DNA from: Akkermansia muciniphila
Lineage (GTDB): Bacteria; Verrucomicrobiota; Verrucomicrobiia; Limisphaerales; BJHT01
Length of the DNA stretch: 64,000 bases
NCBI GenBank assembly: GCA_945861535.1
Contig: CAMAUZ010000030.1
Coordinates: forward strand, 1-64,000
Direction of reading: 5' to 3'
Notes under the pieces: model-generated
What the model was told of the DNA's origin: nothing
Databases searched by the model: none
What the model saw: only the letters and a program-made list of their open reading frames with translations
Position numbers and translations under genes: made by a program
In this document: piece after piece, positions 36,586 to 45,595 of the stretch
Layout of the letters: every line of letters starts with the position of its first letter
Position numbering within the stretch: the stretch's first letter is position 1

Positions 36586-36637
36586 CAACCAAGATTTGCG
36601 TTACAAGTCGGCGCTTGTTCAGCGCTCTGCGTTAGCC
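36580..36637 (+). other. attC-like recombination site 2
   Basis: ATCTAAC (fits RYYYAAC) to GTTAGCC (one mismatch to GTTRRRY), 58 bp. CTAAC and GTTAG pair as outer boxes, and GCGCTTGTTCAGCGC gives an inner hairpin. The mismatch in the last box would be expected if the bases after the G are host sequence at a secondary insertion site. No integrase gene is in the window. Confidence 0.55.
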
Positions 36638-36703
36638 GCCGGTTCTGGACCGCACGATGGAACAGTCGTTGGCATAGCGGGCAGTGCGGTCGTCAGATGT
36701 TTT

Positions 36704-37753
36704 ATGAAAACAATATTGGCTCAGTTCAGCACTTGGAGCGTGATGCTCGTGGGTGTCTTACCTTCGTGCCTAAGTTGGGACTACGAAGGCCATCGGCTGG
36801 TGAATCAGGCGGCGGTGAGTCTGTTGCCGACTAACTTCCCCGGCTTTGTGCAGAGCGCGGAGGCGCGGGAGCGCATCGCGTTTCTCGCTGGCGAACCGGA
36901 TCGCTGGCGGAACACGCCGGACCTGCCGCTGCGCCATTGCAACGGGCCGGACCATTACTTCGATGTCGATGATCTGGTGCTCTACAAGTTGGAGCCGACG
37001 GCGCTAAGTCACTTCCGGTATGAGTTCGCCGGACAGCTCGCGGTGGCGCGGGCGACCAAGCCCGAGCAGTTTCCGACGATTGATCCGACCCAGGACCGGG
37101 ACCGCACGAAGACCCAGATAGGTTTCCTGCCGTGGGCGATCACGGAACACTACTCGAAGCTAAAGTCAGGCTTTTCCTATCTGAAAGCCTACGAACAGGC
37201 CGGCACGCCGGAAGAGATCGCCAATGCCCGGCAGAACATTCTCTATGTCATGGGCGTGATGGGTCATTACGTGGGCGACCTAACCCAACCCTTGCACACG
37301 ACCAAGAACTACAACGGCTGGGTGGGTGAGAACCCCGCCGGCTACACGACGAGCAAAGGGTTTCACGCCTGGATCGACGGTGGCTTCCTCCAAAAATCCG
37401 GCATGGTGACACTGCCCGAGCTACGCCCGAAGCTACGCCCGGCGCGGAGTCTCTGGCATGGTCAACCAGTGGAGAAACGACCGGATGTCTTCCCGGAAGT
37501 GATGACGATGCTGCTGCAGCAGTTCAAGCTGGTGGAGCCACTCTACCTGATGGACAAGGAAGGCAAGCTGTCAGCCAAGGATGAAACGGGACGGGTGGGT
37601 AGAGAATTCCTGACCGGACAACTAGCGGCCGCCGCGCAGATGTTGAGCGATCTGTGGTTCACCGCGTGGGACCAGTCATTGCCCGACACCTATCTCCTAG
37701 GCCATCTGGCGAAGCGAAAACTGGCGACCCCGGTAGCGCCGAAGCAGCCGTGA
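36704..37753 (+). CDS. S1/P1-type nuclease / zinc phospholipase C family protein
   Basis: 349 aa from ATG 36704. A signal peptide ends near SCLS, leaving Trp25 of SWDYEGHRLVNQAA as the mature N-terminus; this is characteristic of the family, since that Trp supplies zinc ligands. Further ligands: His in LPLRHCNGPDHYFDVDD and GHYVGDLTQPLHTTKNYNGW. Three zinc ions would hydrolyse phosphodiester bonds in single-stranded nucleic acid or phospholipid. Secreted or periplasmic. It follows the cassette array directly, with no attC after it. Confidence 0.85.
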   Translation: MKTILAQFSTWSVMLVGVLPSCLSWDYEGHRLVNQAAVSLLPTNFPGFVQSAEARERIAFLAGEPDRWRNTPDLPLRHCNGPDHYFDVDDLVLYKLEPTALSHFRYEFAGQLAVARATKPEQFPTIDPTQDRDRTKTQIGFLPWAITEHYSKLKSGFSYLKAYEQAGTPEEIANARQNILYVMGVMGHYVGDLTQPLHTTKNYNGWVGENPAGYTTSKGFHAWIDGGFLQKSGMVTLPELRPKLRPARSLWHGQPVEKRPDVFPEVMTMLLQQFKLVEPLYLMDKEGKLSAKDETGRVGREFLTGQLAAAAQMLSDLWFTAWDQSLPDTYLLGHLAKRKLATPVAPKQP

Positions 37754-37830
37754 GGAACTGGACAGGCGGCAGGAGAGAGGCCAGATGGGGGTGGTTGTGC
37801 CGCCGCGGATGTTTCCGTTTCCGTGTTCCT

Positions 37831-37982
37831 CTCTCATTAGCACCCGGCTTCAGCCGGGTGTTTCCGGGACGATGTCCCGTAAACCGTTTTAACGGTTTTT
37901 CCGCTGCGTGCGGCAAACCGCTGAAGCGGTTGTAGCCCCGCTTCCTCGCCAATACCCGGCTGGACCCGGGTGCTAATGAGAG
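37831..37982. repeat. 152-bp palindromic element with 17-bp perfect terminal inverted repeats
   Basis: CTCTCATTAGCACCCGG (37831-37847) is exactly complementary to CCGGGTGCTAATGAGAG (37966-37982). Sub-hairpins inside include AAACCGTTTTAACGGTTT and AACCGCTGAAGCGGTT. MITE-like in form, with no ORF of its own. Occupies most of the 357-bp gap between the nuclease and O-antigen ligase genes. Confidence 0.85.
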
Positions 37983-38110
37983 GGGATGGCCGCGGATTCT
38001 CGGTGCCAGCGTTGTTTCCCGGGTATGGGAACAAAGCAGAATATTCTTCGGACTTGCCGTTGGGGTGGCGGCCCTCTTTGATGCCGCAGGCTGCGCGGCG
38101 CGCGGCTGAC

Positions 38111-39613
38111 ATGGAAACACCTTTTTATTACCGGATATGTGATCGCCTGACGGAGGCCGTGATTTACTTCATGGTCATCTTCAGTCCGTGGGCGTTTGGC
38201 TCGACCCAGCCGTGGGCCGTGGCGGTGATGAATTGCGCCGGTGGGGTGCTGGGTTTGTTGTTGGTGGGGAAGTGGGTCATCCGCTGGCGGTCCGGGTATC
38301 GGCCGGCGCGGTGGTGGGACAGCGCGGTGGTGGATGACTCGGGTAGGAAGCGCCGACGGAGCGGGACACGGGCGGCGGGAATTATCACAGTTGGGATGGC
38401 GGTGATGACGGTATTGATCGTTGGATACTGCCTGGCGAGCGCGTTGAATTCTGCGGCGACTTACGATGAGGAGACTCAGTTGTTTTCCCACCGCAAGGCG
38501 ATTCGCTGGCTGCCGCACAGTTTCAGCCGTGGGGATTCGTGGGTGAGTTTCTGGGGGGCGCTGGGGTTGGCGTGCATGTTTTGGGCGGTGCGGGACTGGC
38601 TGTTGGCCAAGTCGGCGCGCGAGTTGGAGGAGGAGTTGGATGACTCGGGCCGTTTTGTGAAGCGACGTGGTGGTGAGGTGCCGGAGCGGTTGCGGCATCT
38701 TTTGTGGGTGCTTTCCATCAACGGCGTGTTACTCGGCGTGGAGGCAATAGCTCAGCGAATGGATGGGGGGGGGAAGCTATTGTGGCTGCGGGAGCCGGCG
38801 ATCAACAAGACGGCGGAGGCGCAGTTTGGTCCCTACGCGTATCGCTCGAACGCCGCGCAATATTTCAACCTGCTCTGGCCGGTGTGTCTGGGGTTCTGGC
38901 TGACGTTGCAGCGCACCGGACAGTATCTGACCCGCCGCCCCGGGCATCTGGGAGTCGGAGCGCATCATCTCTTGCTGTTCGCCGCCGGGGTGATGGCCAT
39001 CTGCCCGCTGGTCGCGCTCTCGCGGGCGTGTGCCGTGGTGTCGGCGGGGATGATGGCGCTGTGTCTGCTTGTGATTTTGGTGCTTGAGTGGCGCAGCGGA
39101 TGGGGGGTCAAGGTGGCGGTAAGCTTGGCATTTTTGGGTGTGCTTTATGTCGGGCTGGATATTGGCATTTTCGATCTGCAAAAGCGGCTTGGGAATCTCA
39201 ATGTGGACTATCGGGTGCGCGAGGAGATATGCCAGAAGTCATGGCCGATCGCCCACGAGCATCCGTGGTTTGGCACCGGCCCGGGAACCTTCGCGACGAT
39301 CTACCAGCTCTATCTGACTTCCAGCACGGACATCTGGTTTGCGCAGGTCCACAATGACTGGCTGGAGACGTTGGTGACCTTCGGCCGGGTGGGCAGCGGG
39401 ATTTTGGCAGTGGGACTTCTGCTGGTACTTATCCGGGGTCTGTTCCAGCGAGGGATCCGCTTGGGGGTGGGATTCCACCTGTTCTACTGGATCGCGTTCC
39501 TGGGTCTGGCAGTGGAGGCGCGGTTTGATTTTCCGCTGCAGGTTTACTCCATTCTCTTCTTATTTGTCTTGCTCGGCTCGGTACTGACTTGTGTCACGCG
39601 GCGGTCATCCTAG
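38111..39613 (+). CDS. O-antigen ligase-like (Wzy_C) membrane protein
   Basis: 500 aa from ATG 38111 (METPFYYRICD); upstream codons run into the repeat. About ten to twelve membrane helices. The Wzy_C domain is recognised from the periplasmic loop and following motif IAHEHPWFGTGPGTFATIYQ and WFAQVHNDWLETLVTFGRVG (about 385-430). A cytoplasmic, charged region (ELEEELDDSGRFVKRRG) lies near 175-192. Ligates polysaccharide to an acceptor, or polymerises it, in the outer-leaflet or exopolysaccharide pathway. A NusG paralogue, often a regulator of such gene sets, lies 216 bp away on the other strand. No glycosyltransferases are near. Confidence 0.8.
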   Translation: METPFYYRICDRLTEAVIYFMVIFSPWAFGSTQPWAVAVMNCAGGVLGLLLVGKWVIRWRSGYRPARWWDSAVVDDSGRKRRRSGTRAAGIITVGMAVMTVLIVGYCLASALNSAATYDEETQLFSHRKAIRWLPHSFSRGDSWVSFWGALGLACMFWAVRDWLLAKSARELEEELDDSGRFVKRRGGEVPERLRHLLWVLSINGVLLGVEAIAQRMDGGGKLLWLREPAINKTAEAQFGPYAYRSNAAQYFNLLWPVCLGFWLTLQRTGQYLTRRPGHLGVGAHHLLLFAAGVMAICPLVALSRACAVVSAGMMALCLLVILVLEWRSGWGVKVAVSLAFLGVLYVGLDIGIFDLQKRLGNLNVDYRVREEICQKSWPIAHEHPWFGTGPGTFATIYQLYLTSSTDIWFAQVHNDWLETLVTFGRVGSGILAVGLLLVLIRGLFQRGIRLGVGFHLFYWIAFLGLAVEARFDFPLQVYSILFLFVLLGSVLTCVTRRSS

Positions 39614-39738
39614 GAACGGCAGTCCGACCACGGATGGACACGGGTTAACACGGATAGGAACGGGGATTGCGAATGTCCTGGGTTCGTCCGGCGAGTAAGG
39701 CGAGTAAGGCGGAGAACACCGGTTTCATCGGCGCTAGC

Positions 39739-39808
39739 TTTGGAGTTCCGCGCTTACGCGGCCCGCTGGTTGCAGACCGCATGAACCGCGTAAACGCGGA
39801 ACTCCAAA
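39739..39808. repeat. 70-bp palindrome with 23-bp arms
   Basis: TTTGGAGTTCCGCGCTTACG plus CGG (39739-39761) pairs with CCGCGTAAACGCGGAACTCCAAA (39786-39808) with a single mismatch. Located between two convergent genes, where it could also act as a two-way terminator. Confidence 0.8.
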
Positions 39809-39829
39809 CCGGGGTTTTCAAACACGCTC

Positions 39830-40348
39830 TCAGACCGGCTCAAGCTGGGACGCGTCGATCTTGACGGCGGCGGCCTGGCCGATGAAGTCGAGGCGCAGGA
39901 GCACGACGGAGGGGCCGGAGCGGTTTTCGACCCAGCCTTCCATGCCGCGGAGGGGGCCGGACTTGATGAGCACCTTGGTGCCGGGACCGATGGTCGGGGC
40001 GAGGCGGACTTCCACGTCCAGTTCGAGCGACCGGAGGATGTCTTCCAACTGTTGGGCGAACTCCTTCTGGTCGGGGACATCCAGGAGATTGGCGACGTAG
40101 TCACTCTGATAGACTTTCTGCCGCTGGGGGATCTGGAGTTGGAGAAAGAGGTAGCCCGGAAAGAGGGGCTTGTGAAAGGTGACCACCTTGCCGCGGTATT
40201 TCTTAACACTCTTGTAGAGTGGCAGGGTCATGGCATACCCCTCGCGCTTACAGAAGTCGGCGAGTTTCTTTTCACAGCGAGGGCGCGTGTGCGCGACATA
40301 CCACAAAGTTTCTTCCATCGGTTCTACGATGTGGCAGGTGGAGTTCAT
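39830..40348 (-). CDS. NusG-like transcription antitermination factor (RfaH/UpxY type)
   Basis: 172 aa. The NGN domain (about 12-100) starts with ETLWYVAHTRPRCEKKLADF and includes the family block FHKPLFPGYLFLQLQI. A KOW domain follows (IGPGTKVLIKSGPLRGMEGW, 120-139). The sequence is distant from house-keeping NusG and close to the paralogues that act on polysaccharide operons. It would bind RNA polymerase and suppress termination of selected transcripts. Nearest candidate target is the O-antigen ligase-like gene, but that is on the opposite strand. Confidence 0.85.
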   Translation of the reverse strand: MNSTCHIVEPMEETLWYVAHTRPRCEKKLADFCKREGYAMTLPLYKSVKKYRGKVVTFHKPLFPGYLFLQLQIPQRQKVYQSDYVANLLDVPDQKEFAQQLEDILRSLELDVEVRLAPTIGPGTKVLIKSGPLRGMEGWVENRSGPSVVLLRLDFIGQAAAVKIDASQLEPV

Positions 40349-40502
40349 GAATCAACCTGAAATCCCCAAGTCAACCCCCTCCGTTTCTGAGTCCGAGACC
40401 TCAAAGTGAGTTTCCATTACGTCACCGGGCCGCGGGGCAGATCCCGGCGAAGGGATCCCGTAGGGCGACCGGAGCCGGGACCTGCCCCCGTCCCCCCGAG
40501 TT

Positions 40503-41945
40503 TCAAGGCGTCGTGAGGAGCAGGCACTTCCCATCCACTTTGGGCACGCGCAGGGTTGTGCCGTTGGCGAGTTTCAGTTCAAAGAAGGCGGGCGCGGGGC
40601 CGAAGTCGGTGCGGCGGATAAGGAGCTTTTTGCCAAGCTGGAGGGCGGACACGACGAAGCCGGGTTGCTTTGGCACGTCGAAGAGCACGGGCTGGCCGTG
40701 GTCGAGGAATTCTTTGTATTCGAGCGCGGCGGCATAGACGCGATGGACGGGGCGGACTTCCTGCGCCAGCTCGGGGGCGGGACACCACATGGCAAACGTG
40801 TCGTGGCCGCGCAGCAGCAGGTGCCAGAGGAGTTCCTCGTAGCTCGTCTCGGTGAGCGCCTCGAAATCCTTGGGCAGTTCCTTCGGCGGATTGGTGGTGG
40901 TCCAGTGGACGAACGTCACACGCGGGACGGCGGGCGTGGTGTGGCGGCCGGTCGAGGAGGCTTCGAGCAGCAGGTTGTAAAACCAGCGATACTGGTGGTT
41001 CGCGAACGGGTATTCGCCGTGGAGATTGAACCAGGTGTAGATGACCGGCATGGCCACCGTGTAGCCACAGTCCTCGAACTCGCGCGCCCATGGACGGTAG
41101 AGCGCGCCGTGCTCGGCCTTCGCGGGCAGGCCGTCGGTGCGCTTTTCGAAGAAGTCCCACCAGTAGCGGCGGCCGTCGTGCGGGTTCATCGCGTAGTTGC
41201 CGATGCGGGCGTTGGGGAAGCGGCGCTGGATGGGCTTCACGAAAACCTCGCGCTGCATCTCGGCGCGCACTTTGCGGACGGCGGTTTGGAACGCGGCGAA
41301 GTCGGTGTCGAGATTGGGAATCTGCGCGCGGCAGGTGACGCATTGGCGGGCGGACGCCCAGCCGCTGTTCCATTCGTTCGGGCCGTCGAATTCCCAGTCG
41401 GCCGCCCAGAAATCGAGGCGCAGTTGCTCGTCTTGGTATTTCTCCAACCATGGCTCCAATCGCGCCCGCATGGCGTCGTAGCGCGGCTGCACGGCGAAGG
41501 GGCAGCCGGGCGACCAGAAGAACGACTTGTCGAAAAACCGTTTGCCGTCCTTGTCCACATGGCCGGTGGCGGGGGTGCCGTTGTAGAAGCCGTGCGCGAG
41601 GCCGGTGGCGTCCACGCTGGTTTCAAGGCCGAGTTTTTTCTGAAGGCGCGCGACACGCAGTGGGAACGCGCTGGCTTTCGCAAAGTCGTTGCCGCCCCAG
41701 CGTGCGAAAAGCGCGATGCCGCGGGCCTCGAGGGCCTTCAGGACGCGTTCGAGTTCGGCGTCGTCGGCGGTGGGGAAGTTGGGAGTCCAGAGATAGAGCG
41801 GGAGACGCGAGCCGCGGGGGAAGGTGAGCGGCTGGGTTTCGCGCAGGACGATCTCCACGTCGGGCACGGGCGGCGGGGTCGCGGTGGCGGCGCGGATTGT
41901 GGTGGAAAGGCAAACGAGCAGCGTGGCGATGAGGAGGTGGTTCAT
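40503..41945 (-). CDS. Secreted hypothetical protein, glycosidase-like
   Basis: 480 aa from ATG 41945; the frame extends upstream only through a TTG. A signal peptide (MNHLLIATLLVCLSTTIRA) starts the protein. The body reads like a (beta/alpha)8 barrel: RLPLYLWTPNFPTADDAEL and LEARGIALFARWGGNDFAKA near the N-terminus, LRLDFWAADWEFDGPNEWNS (acidic strand end) and YTVAMPVIYTWFN. The C-terminal 80 residues form a small beta-domain. The Asp/Glu cluster in DFWAADWEFDGPNEW may be catalytic, but no known glycoside hydrolase family is certain. Same strand as the next gene and possibly co-transcribed. Confidence 0.65.
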   Translation of the reverse strand: MNHLLIATLLVCLSTTIRAATATPPPVPDVEIVLRETQPLTFPRGSRLPLYLWTPNFPTADDAELERVLKALEARGIALFARWGGNDFAKASAFPLRVARLQKKLGLETSVDATGLAHGFYNGTPATGHVDKDGKRFFDKSFFWSPGCPFAVQPRYDAMRARLEPWLEKYQDEQLRLDFWAADWEFDGPNEWNSGWASARQCVTCRAQIPNLDTDFAAFQTAVRKVRAEMQREVFVKPIQRRFPNARIGNYAMNPHDGRRYWWDFFEKRTDGLPAKAEHGALYRPWAREFEDCGYTVAMPVIYTWFNLHGEYPFANHQYRWFYNLLLEASSTGRHTTPAVPRVTFVHWTTTNPPKELPKDFEALTETSYEELLWHLLLRGHDTFAMWCPAPELAQEVRPVHRVYAAALEYKEFLDHGQPVLFDVPKQPGFVVSALQLGKKLLIRRTDFGPAPAFFELKLANGTTLRVPKVDGKCLLLTTP

Positions 41946-41981
41946 GATGACGAGCAATTTCAACCAAAGGCGAAAGACAAC

Positions 41982-42800
41982 TCACGGCCCGCCCACCGCG
42001 ATGACGCGGGCATTGTCCAGCCGAAAGAGGCTCAGGCCGAGCCCGCCGAGCACGCGCGGCTCCAGCTTGAACGTGCCTTCCACGGTGACGCCGATCAGCA
42101 CATGGCGGTCGAGGGTGATGGGGCTTTCCAGTTTCACTTCGACGGCCTGGCAGGGGTTGGGCGGCGGGCCGAGGCAGCAGGCATCGAGCGCTGACCAAGT
42201 GAGGAGCAGGTGATCGCTCTTGGTGGCGCGGGTCGGGCTGGTGAGGAAGCCTTTGATCTGAAGTTGTTTTCCGTCGAGCCAGCGCAGGCGTTTTGGCAAT
42301 TCCCAACTGCCGGCGGACGGCGCGTAGGTTTCCGCGGCTGAGAGGAGCAGATCCCAGGTGACGAGGTAAGGCTCGTTCGTCGTGCCCTGACCACGCACGA
42401 CATACAACTGGTCCACGAGCGACGCGCCGTCGGCGGTGCGGGTGAGTTGCATTTCGGTGGCGGGACTGGCGGTCGGCGAAAACGGGCGCGGCGCGCTGGC
42501 GTTGGTGAGTGTGGCAGCGGCAAGCGCGGCGTTGGCCTCGCGGGCCTTGGTGATGAAACCGGTGACGATGGGGGAGGGCGCGGGAGGGTTGGTTGGCGGC
42601 GGGGTGAGCGGTGGGTTTGGTGAGACGGATGCGACTGGGGTGACGGTGGCGGCGTTGGTTAGGGGAGCGAGAGCGCGCGATCGTTCCGCACCCGATGTGG
42701 GAGCTGGTTTGCGCCAGACGATCACGCCGACGGCCGCCGCGACAACTGTCGCAGCCACGAGAGCCATCAAGCGGGGGCGCATGAATCCACGCTGCGTCAT
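41982..42800 (-). CDS. Membrane-anchored hypothetical protein
   Basis: 272 aa from ATG 42800; the longer frame upstream translates a repeat. One N-terminal membrane helix (LMALVAATVVAAAVGVIVW, about 11-29), a Pro/Thr/Ala-rich linker to about 100, then a globular periplasmic domain: DGKQLQIKGFLTSPTR, HLLLTWSALDACCLGPPPN and ITLDRHVLIGVTVEGTFKLE. That domain recalls the DUF3299-type fold (a Cys-containing loop after a beta-strand, and GTF-type strand). Function unknown. It precedes the glycosidase-like gene by 36 bp. Confidence 0.6.
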   Translation of the reverse strand: MTQRGFMRPRLMALVAATVVAAAVGVIVWRKPAPTSGAERSRALAPLTNAATVTPVASVSPNPPLTPPPTNPPAPSPIVTGFITKAREANAALAAATLTNASAPRPFSPTASPATEMQLTRTADGASLVDQLYVVRGQGTTNEPYLVTWDLLLSAAETYAPSAGSWELPKRLRWLDGKQLQIKGFLTSPTRATKSDHLLLTWSALDACCLGPPPNPCQAVEVKLESPITLDRHVLIGVTVEGTFKLEPRVLGGLGLSLFRLDNARVIAVGGP

Positions 42801-42901
42801 GGTTTGCGCCAAATCAATGGCCAACGCGGTCAGGGGCGCGGAGCACCTATCTTTCGTGGCTTCTGACACGCGGCGGCGGAGGGTCCACGCCCCGGGAGTG
42901 G

Positions 42902-42928
42902 GTTCGGGCGGCGTGACGCCGCCCGAAC
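42902..42928. repeat. 27-bp perfect palindrome
   Basis: GTTCGGGCGGCG-TGA-CGCCGCCCGAAC, arms of 12 bp. Lies in the 256-bp gap between two divergent genes, and explains the falsely extended frame of the 41982-42800 gene. Confidence 0.8.
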
Positions 42929-43056
42929 TCGCAGGCGGGGACGCCTGCGGTACGAAGGGGCTGGGTGCGGAAGTGCTCGCGCCGGTTGGCGGATCGCACC
43001 GCGTATTGGTGATTGCCAGGGCTTGCTCCTTCCGCGAATAAAGCCCGCCAAACCTT

Positions 43057-44112
43057 ATGCGCATGACACCCGTCCTCCTCCTCGTCCTCGCCCACACGGT
43101 TGCCGTCGCCGCGGACTCGCCCGGCGTCGCGATCGATCAAACACGGCTCGCCCGCCTCAAAGCGGCGACGATGCCGAAGTTTGACCGGCCGTTGCAGTTC
43201 GACACCCCCGAGGCGGACGCGGTCCTCGCGGCGCTGGAAGTTTTTCCGCCGGACAATCCGTGGAACATCCCCGTGGATGCGTGGCCGGTGGCGCCGAACT
43301 CGAAGGCGATGATCGCCTTGATCGGTGGCGCCAAGCCGCTGCGGTACAATCCGGACATGGGTTTTGTGCTGGTGCCGCCGGATCAGAAGAGGATCGACGT
43401 GCGGATAAATGCCTACGCGGGCGAGTCCGACAAGGGGCCGTATCCGGTGCCGGACAGCGCGGTGATCGAGGGCTGGCCCGCGTGTTTCAAACGCGATCCG
43501 GCCACGCGGGCGCTCACGTTCGAGGATGTGCAGCGCGGCAAGCCGACGCTCGATGCGGACCGCCACGGGATCGTCGTGGATCCGGTGAACCGGATGCTTT
43601 ACGAGTTTTATCGCCTCACGAAAACGGACCAGGGCTGGGTCGCCGAGCAGGCCTCGATTTTCAATCTTGCCTCGAATCAGCAGCGGCCGGACGGCTGGAC
43701 GAGTTCGGACGCGGCGGGGCTGCCGATCTTTCCCTCGGTGGTGCGCTACGACGAACTCAAGCGCGGCAAGATCGAGCACGCGCTGCGGGCGACGTTCAAG
43801 AACACGCGCCGCGCCTATGTTTATCCGGCGACGCATTACGCGAGCCGCAAGACGGATCCGAATCTGCCGCGCATGGGCGAGCGGTTCCGGCTGCGCAAGG
43901 ATTTCGACACTTCGAAGTTTTCGCCCGAAGTGAAGACCATCCTCGAAGCGTTGAAGCGCTACGGCATGATGAACGCGGACAACGGGATTGATTGGGCCGT
44001 GTCGGTGGTGCCGGACGAACGCATCCCGGTGCTGCACGACGAGTTGCGGAAGGTGAAAGGAGCGGACTTTGAAGTGGTGATCGCGCCGCCGGGTTACAAG
44101 CAGCCGAAGTGA
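43057..44112 (+). CDS. Secreted hypothetical protein, 351 aa
   Basis: A signal peptide (1-19, ending AVAADS) is followed by a domain of a widespread uncharacterised secreted family. Marks are FPPDNPWNIPVDAWPV (about 63-78), QGWVAEQASIFNL, the conserved-looking WTSSDAAGLPIFPSVVRYDE, HALRATFKNTRRAYVYPATH and ADNGIDWAVSVVPDERI near the end. No catalytic signature known to me, but the many conserved Asp, His and Trp residues suggest a carbohydrate- or metal-binding fold. Alone on its strand between two palindromic repeats. Confidence 0.7.
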   Translation: MRMTPVLLLVLAHTVAVAADSPGVAIDQTRLARLKAATMPKFDRPLQFDTPEADAVLAALEVFPPDNPWNIPVDAWPVAPNSKAMIALIGGAKPLRYNPDMGFVLVPPDQKRIDVRINAYAGESDKGPYPVPDSAVIEGWPACFKRDPATRALTFEDVQRGKPTLDADRHGIVVDPVNRMLYEFYRLTKTDQGWVAEQASIFNLASNQQRPDGWTSSDAAGLPIFPSVVRYDELKRGKIEHALRATFKNTRRAYVYPATHYASRKTDPNLPRMGERFRLRKDFDTSKFSPEVKTILEALKRYGMMNADNGIDWAVSVVPDERIPVLHDELRKVKGADFEVVIAPPGYKQPK

Positions 44113-44211
44113 AGCGGCTTGTTGGCACAAAGTTTGGGGGGCGAAAAAATGGCGAGGGTTGGCTGGGAACAGCGGTCTGCGGGGAGAACACCGTGAACCG
44201 GCTGCGGTCGA

Positions 44212-44290
44212 GGTAGGGCGCGTCTGTCCTCAGCGCGCCGGTTGCGCACTCACACGTCCGACGGCGCGCTGAGGACAGACGCGCCCTACC
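44212..44290. repeat. 79-bp palindromic dispersed repeat, copy 2
   Basis: GGTAGGGCGCGTCTGTCCTC to GAGGACAGACGCGCCCTACC, the same length and arms as 1525-1603. The variable centre differs (GGTTGCGCACTCACACGTCC). Confidence 0.9.
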
Positions 44291-44341
44291 AGCAACGACT
44301 GAGGCGCATGATCTCCAGTCCGTGCGCTGGCGAGGGAAAAC

Positions 44342-44371
44342 AAAAAAGGGCACGGGAAAATTCCCGTGCCC
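44342..44371 (-). terminator. Rho-independent terminator of the sugar isomerase-like gene
   Basis: GGGCACGGG-AAAAT-TCCCGTGCCC hairpin at 44348-44371; read on the minus strand it is followed by six T (44347-44342) and more T-rich sequence. It lies 25 bp after the stop of the minus-strand gene. The strongest terminator in the window. Confidence 0.85.
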
Positions 44372-44395
44372 GTGCGAGAGTTTCTGGTGTCGCGC

Positions 44396-45430
44396 CTAGC
44401 TGCCCATGCCGTCCTCGAAGGAGCCGGCGGCGACGGGGAAGCAAAGGTTGTTTTTCACGTATCGCACGCCGTCGGCGCTGCAGTAGTCGAGTTCCTTGTG
44501 GGCGCTCTCGGCTTCGACGATGAGGGGCGCGGTCTTGGTGCCGTTAAGCTGGCAGTAGCGCTGGGCGTAGCCGACGTGGAGAAGGAGTTCGGCGTAGCGC
44601 TGCATGTTCAGGTCGCCGCTGCCGAGGTCGGTGAACTGCATGGCGCGCTGGGGCCAGTTGCCGTTCATCATGCGCACCGGGATGTTCGGGCGGACGACGA
44701 AATTTTTCACATGGCAGGCGTAGATGTAAGGGCCGACCTTGAGGAAACGGGTTTCCCATGATTCGCCTTCCCAGCAGTGCGAGGGGTCGGCGTTGACGGC
44801 GAGGGATTTGTCGCCGTCGCAGATTTTCACGAGCATCAGGAAATCATCGGCGCACATGGCGGCGGTGCCGGGATGGATTTCGTGACAGAGCTTGATGCCG
44901 AGTTTGTTGGCGTGGGCGCGCAGTTTGGCGGTCTTTTTCACGAAGCGCTCCTGGCCTTCCTTCACGAGGTCGAAGCCGCCGCCGCTCCAGAAACCCCACG
45001 GATAGCCGGTGGCCAGTTCCCAACCGAAGGCGACGCCCCAGAACATGGGCATGGACTTGACCTTCAGCTCGGCGGCGAAGTCCATGAGGTTCAGCAAATA
45101 TTTCTCGTGCCAGGCCTCGATCTTCTCGGGCGAGAGCTTGGCGACTTCGGGGGCGATGAAGGGGTTGCCGGACTTGGTGCCGGTCCACGCGCTGGTGTGA
45201 ACCCAGAACGGGCAGTGCGCGCTGATGCCGTCAAGGCTCAGGCCGCGGTCGCCGAAGAGGGCCTGGATTTCCGAGGCTTTGCGGAAACCGCCCTTGCCGT
45301 TGCCGAGCATGTAGTTGCTCGGCTGCACGCCGGCGGCACCGGCGGCTTTGGCGTAGTCGAGGAATTGTTCGAGGCTTTTGGCACCATGTTGGGCGCCTTC
45401 GATGCTGGCATGAAACAGAGGTTGGGACAT
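44396..45430 (-). CDS. Sugar phosphate isomerase/epimerase-like TIM-barrel protein
   Basis: 344 aa. Xylose isomerase-like TIM barrel (AP endonuclease 2 family). Metal-binding and catalytic positions look intact: E in GIKLCHEIHPGTAAM, D and H in VNADPSHCWEGE, H in YACHVKNFV and E in APLIVEAESAHKE. Such enzymes interconvert sugars, inositol derivatives or hydroxy-acids. The substrate cannot be told, and its length with the central GFWSGGGFDLVKEGQ is typical of environmental paralogues. It stands alone with its own terminator. Confidence 0.85.
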   Translation of the reverse strand: MSQPLFHASIEGAQHGAKSLEQFLDYAKAAGAAGVQPSNYMLGNGKGGFRKASEIQALFGDRGLSLDGISAHCPFWVHTSAWTGTKSGNPFIAPEVAKLSPEKIEAWHEKYLLNLMDFAAELKVKSMPMFWGVAFGWELATGYPWGFWSGGGFDLVKEGQERFVKKTAKLRAHANKLGIKLCHEIHPGTAAMCADDFLMLVKICDGDKSLAVNADPSHCWEGESWETRFLKVGPYIYACHVKNFVVRPNIPVRMMNGNWPQRAMQFTDLGSGDLNMQRYAELLLHVGYAQRYCQLNGTKTAPLIVEAESAHKELDYCSADGVRYVKNNLCFPVAAGSFEDGMGS

Positions 45431-45595
45431 AGATCACTCGGTAAATAACTCAGTTTTTGGGATGCGGACGGCGAGATGGTTAGCGACCGGCGGCGTGATT
45501 GGCAACGGCGAAAGCTTGCCATTTCGCGATTGTCGGAGCGCACGCCGGGCCGTATCACAGCCGCGCGATTGGCGGCTTTCGTGAATCGCGCCACG

